Positions 53,224 to 62,140 of a stretch of DNA of 64,000 nucleotides are shown here, piece after piece (positions within the stretch are counted from its first letter, which is position 1; each line of letters begins with the position of its first letter). The DNA is from Flavobacterium pokkalii. Its GTDB lineage: Bacteria > Bacteroidota > Bacteroidia > Flavobacteriales > Flavobacteriaceae. Location: assembly GCF_014596575.1 (NCBI RefSeq), contig NZ_NASZ01000022.1, positions 1 through 64,000 of the forward strand. The letters run 5' to 3'. The notes under the pieces are model-generated. The model searched no databases, was not told the DNA's origin, and was given only the letters and a program-made list of their open reading frames with translations. A program made the position numbers and the translations under genes.

Positions 53224-54699
53224 ATGAGTAATTTATCACAATCACATCGCATTTTATTTTTGAATACTTTGGCATTTACCATCGGTTTTGCCTGTTGGAC
53301 TTTGAACGGAGTTTTGGTTACTTATTTGGTAGATAAGGGAATCTTTAACTGGTCTGTTGTTGAAGTAGGATGGTTGTTAGGACTTCCTATTTTATCGGGA
53401 GCTATTTTTCGTTTACCAATAGGAATTTTAACCGATAAATATGGTGGAAAAAAAGTGTTTGCTACACTATTATTACTTTGTTCTGTTCCGCTTTTTATGT
53501 TGCCTTTTGCCAGTTCTTTTTGGGAATTTGCAGTATTGAGTTTTTTCTTTGGATTAATAGGAACCAGTTTTGCGGTTGGAGTAGGCTATACTTCGGTTTG
53601 GTATCCTAAAGAATGGCAGGGAAGAGCCTTAGGGATTTTCGGAATGGGAAATGCTGGTGCTGCTGTAACTACGTTTTTTGCACCAACCGTATTAAATATT
53701 TTATCAGAAACAGATGCTGAAAATGGCTGGAAAATGCTTCCGGTGATTTATGGAATTGTGTTGGTAGCAATTGGGTTGTTGTTTGTGTTTTTTGCTAAAA
53801 ATAAAAAAGCAGCAACAGTAGCCCGATCAACTTCGGAGTTATTGGCACCTTTAAAAAATGTACGTGTTTGGCGATTTGGAGCTTATTATTTCTTAGTCTT
53901 TGGCTGTTTTGTGGCTTACTCACAATGGTTGTTGCCCAATTTTATGAATGTGTATCACACGACTCTTGTTATGGGAGGAATGTTTGCCACGATGTTTAGT
54001 TTGCCATCAGGAATTATCAGGGCTTTTGGAGGTTATTTGTCGGATAAATTTGGTGCCAGAGCAGTAATGTATTGGGTTTTGGGGTCTTCAATTGTTATTA
54101 GTTTTTTGTTGATGTTTCCTAAAATGGAAATTTTCACATCTGGTCCGGGAGTTTTAGCGGCTAATAATGGAGTGGTTACCCAAATATCCGCTTCTGAAAT
54201 TAAGGTAGGAGAAAGAACCTATAATGTTGATGCGAAAACAGCAATTAGTTCCTCTGATTCCGATTTTTTACCTGTTCGAAATTCATGGCAGGAAATTGTA
54301 GTCAAACAAAATCAGGAAGTCAAAAAGAAAGAACTTTTGGCTGAAGGAATTACTCAGATAAAATTTAATGCCAACATGTGGGTCTATCTTGTATTAGTGG
54401 TTTTGATTGGGATTTCCTGGGGAATTGGGAAGGCAGCTGTTTTTAAACATATTCCGGAATACTTCCCTAACGAAGTAGGAGTTGTTGGCGGAATGGTAGG
54501 ATTAATAGGTGGTTTAGGCGGATTTATAGGGCCAATATTATTTGGTTACTTATTGAATGCAACCGGTTTGTGGACCAGTTCCTGGATATTTATTTTCCTG
54601 ATTTCTGTAGGTTGTTTATTATGGATGCACCGAACCATTATTAACATTATGAGAGAAAAAATGCCTCAATTTACCAAAGGAATTGAGCGAAACCAATAA
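53224..54699 (+). CDS. narK: NarK-type nitrate/nitrite transporter 1 (MFS)
   Basis: 491 residues with twelve membrane helices. It carries nitrate and/or nitrite across the inner membrane. FRLPIGILTDKYGGKKVF is the first-half MFS motif. The nitrate signature region is FSLPSGIIRAFGGYLSDKFGAR (about 258-279), with SWGIGKAAVFKHIPEYFP in the second half. A soluble stretch of about 80 residues (302-383) is inserted between helices; its SWQEIVVKQNQEVKKKELLAEG part resembles a lipoyl/biotinyl-type hairpin. The gene is first in line after operator C, and the second narK follows 26 bases later. Confidence 0.93.
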   Translation: MSNLSQSHRILFLNTLAFTIGFACWTLNGVLVTYLVDKGIFNWSVVEVGWLLGLPILSGAIFRLPIGILTDKYGGKKVFATLLLLCSVPLFMLPFASSFWEFAVLSFFFGLIGTSFAVGVGYTSVWYPKEWQGRALGIFGMGNAGAAVTTFFAPTVLNILSETDAENGWKMLPVIYGIVLVAIGLLFVFFAKNKKAATVARSTSELLAPLKNVRVWRFGAYYFLVFGCFVAYSQWLLPNFMNVYHTTLVMGGMFATMFSLPSGIIRAFGGYLSDKFGARAVMYWVLGSSIVISFLLMFPKMEIFTSGPGVLAANNGVVTQISASEIKVGERTYNVDAKTAISSSDSDFLPVRNSWQEIVVKQNQEVKKKELLAEGITQIKFNANMWVYLVLVVLIGISWGIGKAAVFKHIPEYFPNEVGVVGGMVGLIGGLGGFIGPILFGYLLNATGLWTSSWIFIFLISVGCLLWMHRTIINIMREKMPQFTKGIERNQ

Positions 54700-54725
54700 A
54701 ATATAATAATTTAAAAAATAACATT

Positions 54726-56387
54726 ATGGATACTTACTTAGAAAAATTAGGATCAGAGCCTGAAAATGTATCTAACGAAACACAACAAGAGCAAACCAAT
54801 ACTTGGTTAACTAAATGGGAGCCTGAGGATGAAACATTTTGGGCAGCAACAGGTAGTAAAATTGCATGGAAAACATTAACAGTAACCACTCTTTCTTTAA
54901 TCTTGTCATTTGCTTCCTGGTTTATGATGAGTGTTATTGCAGTGAAACTTCCCGGACTTGGTTTTACATTTTCTAAAGATCAGCTTTTTTGGTTAGTGGC
55001 TATTCCAGGCTTAGCGGCCGGTTTTTTACGAATTATACATACGTTTATTCTGCCTGTTTTCGGTACAAGGCATGTAGTGACTGTGGCAACTTTACTCAAA
55101 TTAATTCCAGCAATTGGAATCGGGTTTGCAGTGATGGATACCAGTACTCCATTTTGGGTATTTGTTCTTTTGGCTATTACCACTGGTTTTGGTGGTGGAG
55201 ATTTTTCATCCTTTATGCCTAGCACAAGTCTGTTTTTTCCAAAAAGATTAAAAGGAACGGCTTTAGGAATTCAGGCCGGTATTGGGAATTTTGGGGTTTC
55301 TTTAGCTCAGTTTATTACTCCGATTATTTTGAGTGTTAGTATTTACGGAGCCACTTCGGTATTTACAAGCATCGATGCCAAAGAAACACAAAATGTTTTA
55401 ACAGACTCAACAATTGAAAAGCAAAAAGAAGTTTTTGCCGCTTTGGATGTCAAAACGCAAAATAAAATTTTGGCTACTGTAAAGAAACCAGTTTTAGATT
55501 CAGTAACAACTGCCGTAAAATCAGCAGATAATACAGTAGTTTTTACAGCTTTGCCTTTGGAAGTAAAATCTAAAGCCATAGCTAATGCCAATCCTAAATT
55601 AGCTGAAAAAATATTAAACAAAATAAGCCCTCAAAATGAGGCGGTAAATAAAAGGAGTATCTATATTCAATCTGCTGCATTTTGGTACATTGGTTTTCTC
55701 TTGGTTTTGGCATTTATGAGTTGGTTTTTTTTAAAAAGTATCCCTATGAAGGCTTCGGTAAAAGAGCAGATGGATATTTTTAAAAACAAACATACCTGGT
55801 ATTGTACAATTACTTATTTAATGACTTTTGGAACGTTTGCAGGATTATCGGCAGCTTTTCCTTTGATGATAAAATTTTTATATGGTGATTTTCCAAATGC
55901 TCCGGATCCGTTAGTGTATGCTTTTTATGGTCCGCTTATTGGTTCTGCCAGCAGAATAGCTTTTGGATTTATTGCAGATAAAGTAGGAGGAGCCATATTA
56001 ACAACTATTACAGGTATTGGGATTTTAGCAGGAGCTGTTATTTTAATCACTCAGGGATTAGTATCTCCTAGCAGTATGGATCAGTTTCCGTTATTTGTTG
56101 GAGTAATTTTAGCGATGTTCTTTTTTACAGGTATTGGAAATGCGGGTACTTTTAGACAGTTTCCAATTATCTTTTCAGAAAATCAAAGACAGGCGGCAGG
56201 TGTTATTGGTTGGACAGCAGCTATTGCAGCTTTTGGTCCTTTCATTTTTTCAAAATTGATTGGGAATAATATTTCAGCAAATGGGTCAGTGATACAATTC
56301 TTTACAGGTCTTATTGTATTTACGACAATAGCTACAGTTATTAATTGGTGGTTTTATAACAGAAAAGGTTGCGAAAGACCTAGTTAG
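54726..56387 (+). CDS. NarK-type nitrate/nitrite transporter 2 (MFS)
   Basis: 553 residues. An N-terminal cytoplasmic arm of about 45 residues leads into twelve helices. GFGGGDFSSFMPSTSLFFPKR (about 154-174) and GIQAGIGNFGVSLAQFITP are the first-half NarK signatures; FTGIGNAGTFRQFPIIF and GVIGWTAAIAAFGPF are in the second half. A soluble stretch of about 100 residues (209-312), rich in Lys, Val and Thr, is inserted between the two six-helix halves. This paralogue differs clearly from the upstream NarK, so the pair may split proton symport and nitrate/nitrite exchange, as in fused NarK1-NarK2 proteins. Confidence 0.92.
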   Translation: MDTYLEKLGSEPENVSNETQQEQTNTWLTKWEPEDETFWAATGSKIAWKTLTVTTLSLILSFASWFMMSVIAVKLPGLGFTFSKDQLFWLVAIPGLAAGFLRIIHTFILPVFGTRHVVTVATLLKLIPAIGIGFAVMDTSTPFWVFVLLAITTGFGGGDFSSFMPSTSLFFPKRLKGTALGIQAGIGNFGVSLAQFITPIILSVSIYGATSVFTSIDAKETQNVLTDSTIEKQKEVFAALDVKTQNKILATVKKPVLDSVTTAVKSADNTVVFTALPLEVKSKAIANANPKLAEKILNKISPQNEAVNKRSIYIQSAAFWYIGFLLVLAFMSWFFLKSIPMKASVKEQMDIFKNKHTWYCTITYLMTFGTFAGLSAAFPLMIKFLYGDFPNAPDPLVYAFYGPLIGSASRIAFGFIADKVGGAILTTITGIGILAGAVILITQGLVSPSSMDQFPLFVGVILAMFFFTGIGNAGTFRQFPIIFSENQRQAAGVIGWTAAIAAFGPFIFSKLIGNNISANGSVIQFFTGLIVFTTIATVINWWFYNRKGCERPS

Positions 56388-56564
56388 TTAAAGAAATACT
56401 TAATTTGAGAAAAAAAACAATCTAAGTTGTTGGTTTGTAAAGTAGTATGTTTTCATGGTTAATAGTGAAAAATAAGGGTTTGATAATAAGCGATGATGTT
56501 TATTGTTGTAAATTAGATTTGTACGTGTTTTATAACATATTTAGTCGTTTTTGTATTTCGAGTC

Positions 56565-56578
56565 AATACTTAAGTATT
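56565..56578. promoter_or_regulatory. Palindrome upstream of the nitrate reductase operon
   Basis: AATACTTAAGTATT is a perfect 14-base palindrome, 80 bases before the ATG at 56658. GTATT and TACTT recur twice more just downstream, before a TACTTTCG element that could be the -7 box. It is not the same motif as operators A-C. The rest of the 56388-56645 gap holds no other feature. Confidence 0.45.
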
Positions 56579-56657
56579 TTAACGTATTTTTTACTTATTT
56601 TTACTTTCGAAAAATAAAAAGTAGTTTTTAAGCACAAGTGTAATATTGGGAAATAAA

Positions 56658-57707
56658 ATGAAAAACAGAAGCTATAATATAAAAGCGATGCTTATTGCTA
56701 CGCTGCTTTCCGTTTTAATGGTTGTTTTAGTGTTTTACGGTTCGAGAGAATTGCAAAATTTTGACGCAGCCTTAGTGACGTATTTGTTTGGGACGGTATT
56801 TGCTTTTTTTGGGATTGTGTATCGTTATACCGTTTGGTTGCAAAGACCGCCCACGTGGATTTATTTTAAACGGGGAGTAGGATTTTTATTTACCGGTAAA
56901 ATCTTTTCTCATTTTTGTTTTGCTGTCAAAGAATCCGTTGAAAATATTGCTTTTCAAAAGTTTATATATCCCAGAGGGAAATACCGTTGGCTGGCGCATT
57001 TTATGATTGCGGTAGGCTGTACATCGGCATTTTTAATCACGATTCCATTAACTTTTGGCTGGGTACATTTTACAATGGCTCCTAATTCGATTTCGGTTTA
57101 TGAAGCGCATTTTTTTGGGTTTAAAGTCATGGATTTTGATTTGGATTCCATCATGGCATTCCTGACTTTTCATGCGCTAAACTGGTCTTCTTACATGGTG
57201 ATTTTTGGTGCGGGATATTATTTAAGAAGACGTTTGACTAATCCGGGTTTGATTGCAACTCAAACTTTCGAAAGCGATTTATTGCCATTGATTCTATTAA
57301 TTGCAATTTCGGTTACAGGATTAGGATTAACGTATTCCTATGAATTTATGAAAGGTTTGGCTTTCGACTTTTTGGCCGTTTTGCACGCTGTAACCGTTAT
57401 TTTATTTCTGATTTGGATTCCGTTTGGGAAGTTTTTTCATATTATCCAGCGTCCGGCGCAAATTGCCGCTCATATTTATCATAAAGTTGGAAAGCAACAG
57501 GGAATGGCTGTTTGTGAGCATACAGGAGAAGAATTTACAACAAATTTGCATATTAAAGATTTGAAAAAACTTACTAAAAAATTAGGTTTTGACTTTGACA
57601 GAGAAGACGGAACTTCACATTTAGATTTAAGCCCGGAAGGAAAAAGATCCCGATTGGCGCAGGCTCATTTAAGAGCGCGTCAGGATGGAGGGAATTTGTT
57701 TGGATAA
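56658..57707 (+). CDS. NarI-like membrane cytochrome b, quinol-oxidising subunit
   Basis: 349 residues from ATG 56658 (the TTG at 56646 is less likely). Six or so membrane helices. Four histidines in helices are placed as in di-haem NarI/HdrE-type proteins: YRWLAHFMIAVG, MAFLTFHALNWSS, LAVLHAVTVILF and FGKFFHIIQRPAQ. It should take electrons from menaquinol and pass them to the catalytic subunits encoded next. The C-terminal 70 residues are soluble and include LHIKDLKKLTKKLGFDFDRE. Its operon partner is a Nas-type rather than NarG-type enzyme, which is unusual. Confidence 0.8.
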   Translation: MKNRSYNIKAMLIATLLSVLMVVLVFYGSRELQNFDAALVTYLFGTVFAFFGIVYRYTVWLQRPPTWIYFKRGVGFLFTGKIFSHFCFAVKESVENIAFQKFIYPRGKYRWLAHFMIAVGCTSAFLITIPLTFGWVHFTMAPNSISVYEAHFFGFKVMDFDLDSIMAFLTFHALNWSSYMVIFGAGYYLRRRLTNPGLIATQTFESDLLPLILLIAISVTGLGLTYSYEFMKGLAFDFLAVLHAVTVILFLIWIPFGKFFHIIQRPAQIAAHIYHKVGKQQGMAVCEHTGEEFTTNLHIKDLKKLTKKLGFDFDREDGTSHLDLSPEGKRSRLAQAHLRARQDGGNLFG

Positions 57708-57734
57708 AATAAAGAAAGATAAAAGCATATAAAT

Positions 57735-59951
57735 ATGGCAAAATTACCGGTTTCAGAAGAGCATATCGTGGCGCAATTTGGTCCTCATCTTAATTATAGT
57801 CCTCAGGAAGGGTATGAAGGAAGAGATGAACCCGATCAACTGGTAAAAACACATTGTTGTTTTTGCGGTATGCAATGTGGAATTCAATTATCAGTTAAAG
57901 AAAATAAGGTAGTTGGTTTCGAACCCTGGATGGAATTTCCTTTTAATGAAGGAAGATTGTGTCCAAAAGGGGTACAGCGTTATTTGCAAAATAATCACCC
58001 GGACAGGCTTTTGAGTCCATTGAAACGTGTGGAAGGGCAAGGTTTTGTGCCAACTTCATGGGATGAAGCGATGACGAAAACCGTCAGAGAAATTCAACGT
58101 ATTCAAAAAGAATATGGAAATGATGCTTTTGCAATGCTTTCAGGGGTTTCTTTAACCAATGAGAAAAGTTATTTAGTGGGGAAATTTGCCCGTGTAGCCT
58201 TAAAAACTAAAAATCTGGATTACAACGGACGTTTGTGTATGGTGAGTGCCGGCGCCGGAAATAAAAAGGCTTTTGGTTTAGACAGGGGTTCCAATAATTA
58301 TTCGGACTTAGAATATGCTGAGGTAATTATTGTTGCCGGAGCGAATATTAGTGAAACATTTCCAACATTAACCCACTGGATTTGGAAAGCCAGAGACCGT
58401 GGAGCAAAATTGATTGTAATAGACCCAAGGATGATTCCATTAGCGAGAACCGCGGATATTCATTTGAATGTGCGTCCGGGAACTGATTCTGCTTTGTACG
58501 GAGCGATGTTGAAATATTTGGTGGATCATGATATGCTGGATCATGATTTTATAGATAATCATACTTCCGGATTTCAGGAAACTATTGATTCAGTGAAAGA
58601 TTATACTTTGGAATGGGCAGAAGAAGTAACAGGGATCGATCAAGAAAAAATTCGAATGGCTGCTGAGTTATGGGGAAAAGCCAATACCAGTTTCCTGCTT
58701 CATGCACGCGGAATTGAGCATCATTCTAAAGGAGTAGATAATGTTTTAGGTTGTATCAATCTGGTTTTAGCAACAGGAAGAATTGGAAAACCGTATTGCG
58801 GTTATGCTACCATTACAGGACAAGGAAACGGACAGGGAGGAAGGGAGCACGGACATAAATGTGACCAATTGCCGGGAAACAGAGATATTGAAAATCCGGA
58901 ACACCGTAAATACATTTCAGAAGTTTGGGGGATTGATGAGAAAGATTTGCCTGGTAAAGGTTTGTCGGCTTATGAAATAATAGAAGCAATTCACAGGGGA
59001 GAAATAAAAGGTTTGTTGTCTATTTGTTTCAATCCGTTGGTTTCTTTACCCAATAGTAATTACGTTCGCGAAGCTTTGGAAAAACTGGAATATTATGTGT
59101 GTATTGACTTTTTCTTAAATGAAACGGCTCGTCATGCGGATATCGTTTTAGCGGGCTCTTTACAGGAAGAAGAAGAAGGAACTACTACTTCGGCAGAAGG
59201 ACGTGTGATTCGAATTCGTCAGGCGGTAACGCCTCCGGGTGATGCCCGAACGGATACTTCGATTATTTTAGAATTAGCCAAACGTTTGGGAGTGCGAACC
59301 AAATTTGATTTCGAGAGCAGTGAAGCCATTTTTAATGAATTGCGTGTGGCTTCTAAAGGAGGAACTGCCGATTACAACGGAATTACCTATAAAAAAGTAG
59401 AAGACAATATGGGGGTTTTCTGGCCTTGTCCTACCGAAGATCATCCCGGAACACCGCGTTTATGGGAAGATAGAAAGTTTAAAACTCCTGATGGGAAAGC
59501 GCATTTTAATCCGGCACCTTATAAACTTCCGGGGGAAGTAACCTGTGTGGATTATCCGGTAATTTTGACCACAGGACGTGTGGTTTCGCAATATTTAAGC
59601 GGAACACAAACGCGAAGAATTGGAAAGTTAGTGGATCAGTTTCCGGAACCTTTATTGGAAATTCATCCTGTTTTGGCTCAAAAATACGGAATTAAACAAA
59701 GAGAATTAATTCATGTTTCCACCCGAAGAGGAGAAGGAATTTTTCCGGCCAATATTGTGGAAACCATTCGGGAAGACACGGTTTTTATACCGTATCACTG
59801 GTCGGGTAAAAAATCGGCAAACCAATTGACCATTGGAACATTAGATCCAATTTCTAAAATTCCGGAATTTAAGGTGTGCGCCTGCCAATTAAAACCACTC
59901 GGCGAAATCGCTCCGCCTTCGAAAGAATCGAAAGCTTATGCCAGTGTTTAA
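57735..59951 (+). CDS. Cytoplasmic molybdopterin nitrate reductase, Nas/Nap-related
   Basis: 738 residues. It reduces nitrate to nitrite with a bis-MGD molybdenum cofactor. The [4Fe-4S] cluster site is C41-x2-C44-x3-C48-x27-C76, and the candidate Mo ligand is Cys168 in [12 protein letters not shown]. Other family pieces are [40 protein letters not shown] (in part) and [16 protein letters not shown]. There is no Tat signal, so it works in the cytoplasm, and there is no extra C-terminal Fe-S domain of some NasA proteins. The flanking NarI-like and ferredoxin genes suggest it is a respiratory rather than a purely assimilatory enzyme; formate or other substrates are less likely. Confidence 0.9.
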   Translation: MAKLPVSEEHIVAQFGPHLNYSPQEGYEGRDEPDQLVKTHCCFCGMQCGIQLSVKENKVVGFEPWMEFPFNEGRLCPKGVQRYLQNNHPDRLLSPLKRVEGQGFVPTSWDEAMTKTVREIQRIQKEYGNDAFAMLSGVSLTNEKSYLVGKFARVALKTKNLDYNGRLCMVSAGAGNKKAFGLDRGSNNYSDLEYAEVIIVAGANISETFPTLTHWIWKARDRGAKLIVIDPRMIPLARTADIHLNVRPGTDSALYGAMLKYLVDHDMLDHDFIDNHTSGFQETIDSVKDYTLEWAEEVTGIDQEKIRMAAELWGKANTSFLLHARGIEHHSKGVDNVLGCINLVLATGRIGKPYCGYATITGQGNGQGGREHGHKCDQLPGNRDIENPEHRKYISEVWGIDEKDLPGKGLSAYEIIEAIHRGEIKGLLSICFNPLVSLPNSNYVREALEKLEYYVCIDFFLNETARHADIVLAGSLQEEEEGTTTSAEGRVIRIRQAVTPPGDARTDTSIILELAKRLGVRTKFDFESSEAIFNELRVASKGGTADYNGITYKKVEDNMGVFWPCPTEDHPGTPRLWEDRKFKTPDGKAHFNPAPYKLPGEVTCVDYPVILTTGRVVSQYLSGTQTRRIGKLVDQFPEPLLEIHPVLAQKYGIKQRELIHVSTRRGEGIFPANIVETIREDTVFIPYHWSGKKSANQLTIGTLDPISKIPEFKVCACQLKPLGEIAPPSKESKAYASV

Positions 59952-59971
59952 TTTCTAAAGAATTGATGTAG

Positions 59972-60541
59972 ATGAAATATAGTGGTTTTAATCCCAACGA
60001 AGAATTTTTTGTAGATATGCAGCGTTGCATTGGTTGTAAAGCCTGCGAAATGGCTTGTGCTGAATGCGAAACTAATGGTCAGGAACCGATGATTCATGTG
60101 AATTATGTAGACAGGGCTTCAACGGTTCAAACTACCGTTCAGGTGTGTATGCACTGTGAAGATCCGGTGTGTGCCAATGTTTGTCCGGCCGATGCGATTT
60201 CTAAAGATGAATTTGGAATTGTACATACGGCGAATACCGAAAGATGTATTGGTTGTTCCAATTGTGTGATGGCTTGTCCTTTTGGTGTACCCAAAAAAGA
60301 AGAGAACTACGATTTGATGATGAAATGTACCATGTGTTATGACCGAACCAGCGTGGGAAAAAAACCAATGTGCGCAACGGTTTGTCCAAGTGGGGCTTTA
60401 TTTTATGGTACAAAAGATGAAATTCAGGAAATGCGTCCAAACAGTACACCTGTAAATACTTTTATTTTTGGAAAAGAGACTGTGAATACCAAAGTGAATA
60501 TCATGATGCCTAAGGGAAGTAGTGAATTAGTAATTTTTTAG
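59972..60541 (+). CDS. Four-cluster ferredoxin subunit, NrfC/HybA-like
   Basis: 189 residues with four cysteine groups: [14 protein letters not shown] (about 17-30), [14 protein letters not shown] (about 57-70), [14 protein letters not shown] and [21 protein letters not shown] (in part). This is the usual plan of electron-transfer subunits of molybdoenzymes such as DmsB or NrfC. No Tat signal, so it is cytoplasmic like the catalytic subunit. It would connect the NarI-like cytochrome to the molybdoenzyme. It follows the latter by 20 bases and precedes the Rieske gene by 10. Confidence 0.93.
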   Translation: MKYSGFNPNEEFFVDMQRCIGCKACEMACAECETNGQEPMIHVNYVDRASTVQTTVQVCMHCEDPVCANVCPADAISKDEFGIVHTANTERCIGCSNCVMACPFGVPKKEENYDLMMKCTMCYDRTSVGKKPMCATVCPSGALFYGTKDEIQEMRPNSTPVNTFIFGKETVNTKVNIMMPKGSSELVIF

Positions 60542-60551
60542 TTTGAAAGTC

Positions 60552-61073
60552 ATGTCAAAAAAAGAAGAAAATTTAAATAAAAACTGGAAGAAAGATTTTC
60601 CAATTGAAAAGCAACAGGCTACTAATGTAAGCCGTCGTGATTTTGCAAAATTCCTGACATTAGTTTCCGGTGGTTTGATGGTAGGAAGCGGATTAGTGGC
60701 AGCCAAAGCCTATTGGTATCCGAAAGAAGAAGTAGAAGGGGAACATTTTGTATGTAATAAAGCCGATGTGCCATTAGGAGGAACACATGCTTTTGTAATT
60801 CAGGGGAGTACTATTCCTTATATATTGATTCATCTGGAAACCGGTGAGTTTAAAGCCTATGAACAGAAATGTACCCACCTTTCCTGTTCTGTTTTTTACA
60901 AGCCGGGAACCGGAATTATTCATTGTCCCTGTCACGAAGGTTCGTTTGACGCACAAACCGGAAATGTATTAGGAGGTCCGCCACCGAGAGCATTGCCAAA
61001 ATTGGAGGTGTTTTTTAAAGGAGAAGCGGTTTATGTAAAAGCAGCGCAACAGGAAAAAGTCAAAGTGATTTAA
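60552..61073 (+). CDS. Rieske [2Fe-2S] protein with Tat-type anchor
   Basis: 173 residues from ATG 60552 (a TTG at 60543 is in frame). SRRDFAKF (27-34) followed by a hydrophobic stretch (LTLVSGGLMVGSGLVAAKAY) is a Tat signal or anchor, so the Fe-S domain faces the periplasm. The cluster site is CTHLSC and CPCHEGSFD, complete with two His and two Cys. Such proteins occur in cytochrome bc complexes. In this operon it would stand on the opposite side of the membrane from the ferredoxin, so a quinol-linked or NO-related role is open. It is followed by a small membrane gene. Confidence 0.9.
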   Translation: MSKKEENLNKNWKKDFPIEKQQATNVSRRDFAKFLTLVSGGLMVGSGLVAAKAYWYPKEEVEGEHFVCNKADVPLGGTHAFVIQGSTIPYILIHLETGEFKAYEQKCTHLSCSVFYKPGTGIIHCPCHEGSFDAQTGNVLGGPPPRALPKLEVFFKGEAVYVKAAQQEKVKVI

Positions 61074-61085
61074 TAAGATAAGGAT

Positions 61086-61337
61086 ATGAGTAATTTTAGA
61101 AGAAGTCAGAATCAGTCCAATCCGAATAAGTTGAACGCAATTCTTTCGACCTTGATTTTTGTATTGATTTTGAATGTTACTATTCAAATTTGGTTGTTGT
61201 ATGCCGCATTAAATAATGCTTTGGATAATAATATAGAGATTCTTATTCCGGCTTTTGTAGCTTCATTTGGGTTGTTCTTGGTGTGTATTGTATTGCTTTA
61301 TTATATGCCTACAGGAAATACTAATACCAGAAAATAA
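61086..61337 (+). CDS. Small two-helix membrane protein of the nitrate reductase operon
   Basis: 83 residues. Two helices (about 18-40, ILSTLIFVLILNVTIQIWLL, and 52-72, LIPAFVASFGLFLVCIVLLYY) with a positively charged N-terminus and C-terminus. I do not recognise a named function; it resembles short uncharacterised proteins next to Rieske genes in Bacteroidetes. It lies 12 bases after the Rieske stop and ends the operon, so it may be an assembly or anchoring subunit of the nitrate reductase complex. Confidence 0.75.
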   Translation: MSNFRRSQNQSNPNKLNAILSTLIFVLILNVTIQIWLLYAALNNALDNNIEILIPAFVASFGLFLVCIVLLYYMPTGNTNTRK

Positions 61338-61375
61338 TTTTTTTGAGTGATATAAAAGAGTTTTTCTTTTTAGAT

Positions 61376-61408
61376 TGTCCCCAAATAGCGTCTAACTTTT
61401 TGGGGGCA
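61376..61408 (+). terminator. Hairpin after the nitrate reductase operon
   Basis: TGTCCCCAAA pairs with TTTGGGGGCA (one G:T) around a 13-base loop. It is not followed by a strong T run at once, though T-rich sequence starts about 25 bases later. It may act as a terminator, or be the end of a lost insertion sequence. Confidence 0.45.
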
Positions 61409-61452
61409 GTCTATTGTAAAGTCAATCCCTTTTTTTTGTTTGAATAGGTAAA

Positions 61453-61986
61453 TTATTTATTTATCTGAGTACTGTCTTTGTGTCTCATCATGTTTTTTTT
61501 CATTCCATCTCTGTGCATTCTTTTGAAATCACCACCTTTGTCATGTCTGTTTTGAGCCATTCTGCGGTCAAAATGTTTTTTCATGCCTTCACGATGGTGT
61601 TTTTTCATTTCGTCCCATTTTTTGAATTGGTCAGCAGAAAGGATTTTTTTCATTTTACCATTCATCGCAATTTGCTCGTCCAACATTTTGCTTTTCATCG
61701 CAAATAATTCATCCGAAGTTGGTTTTTCTGTTTTTGCTTTTCTGTCTTTTAAATGAGCTTCTCTTTTGGCACTTTGTTCCGCAATTATTTTACTCATTTC
61801 TTTTTGTTGGGAAGCATTCAAGTCAAGGTCTAATGTCATTTTTTTCAACATCAATTCATTGCGTTGTTCCGGAGTGAATTTTTCCATTGGATTGCCATTG
61901 TGTCTTGACGGTTTTGGTTGTTTTTCTTGTGCATAAGTTGATAGTCCAATTGTTGCTATCAATGCTAAGGTGATTAATTTTTTCAT
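61453..61986 (-). CDS. LTxxQ/Spy-like periplasmic protein, copy 2
   Basis: 177 residues. Signal peptide 1-19 (LALIATIGLSTYAQ). The mature part is helical and rich in Lys, Met, Arg and His: FTPEQRNELMLKKMTLDLDL, LNASQQKEMSKIIAEQSAKRE and ILSADQFKKWDEMKKHHREG. It shares its plan with the gene at 39509, including ending in a His/Met-rich tail, which may bind metals such as copper. It is convergent with the nitrate reductase operon. Confidence 0.85.
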   Translation of the reverse strand: MKKLITLALIATIGLSTYAQEKQPKPSRHNGNPMEKFTPEQRNELMLKKMTLDLDLNASQQKEMSKIIAEQSAKREAHLKDRKAKTEKPTSDELFAMKSKMLDEQIAMNGKMKKILSADQFKKWDEMKKHHREGMKKHFDRRMAQNRHDKGGDFKRMHRDGMKKNMMRHKDSTQINK

Positions 61987-62085
61987 AATGGTCGTCTTTT
62001 TATGTTTTTCAAATAAGACAACAGGAAGTATTAATAGTTTAATTCTTAAGGAAATTTTATGAATTTAATGCAAGGCATAAAAATG

Positions 62086-62123
62086 AAAAACCCGTCTTGT
62101 TAATTAAAACGAGACGGGTTTTT
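62086..62123 (-). terminator. Terminator after lysS
   Basis: AAAAACCCGTCTTGTT pairs with AACGAGACGGGTTTTT (one G:T). On the minus strand it lies 18 bases past the lysS stop. Confidence 0.88.
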
Positions 62124-62140
62124 ATATATTAAGAATAAAA

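Noticed and set aside
54989..55222. Short frames inside the second narK gene
   Set aside because: They are other-frame shadows of the transporter, with no start signal of their own.
61376..61408. Complete insertion sequence at the end of the nitrate reductase operon
   Set aside because: Only a short hairpin is present and there is no transposase frame in the 115-base gap.
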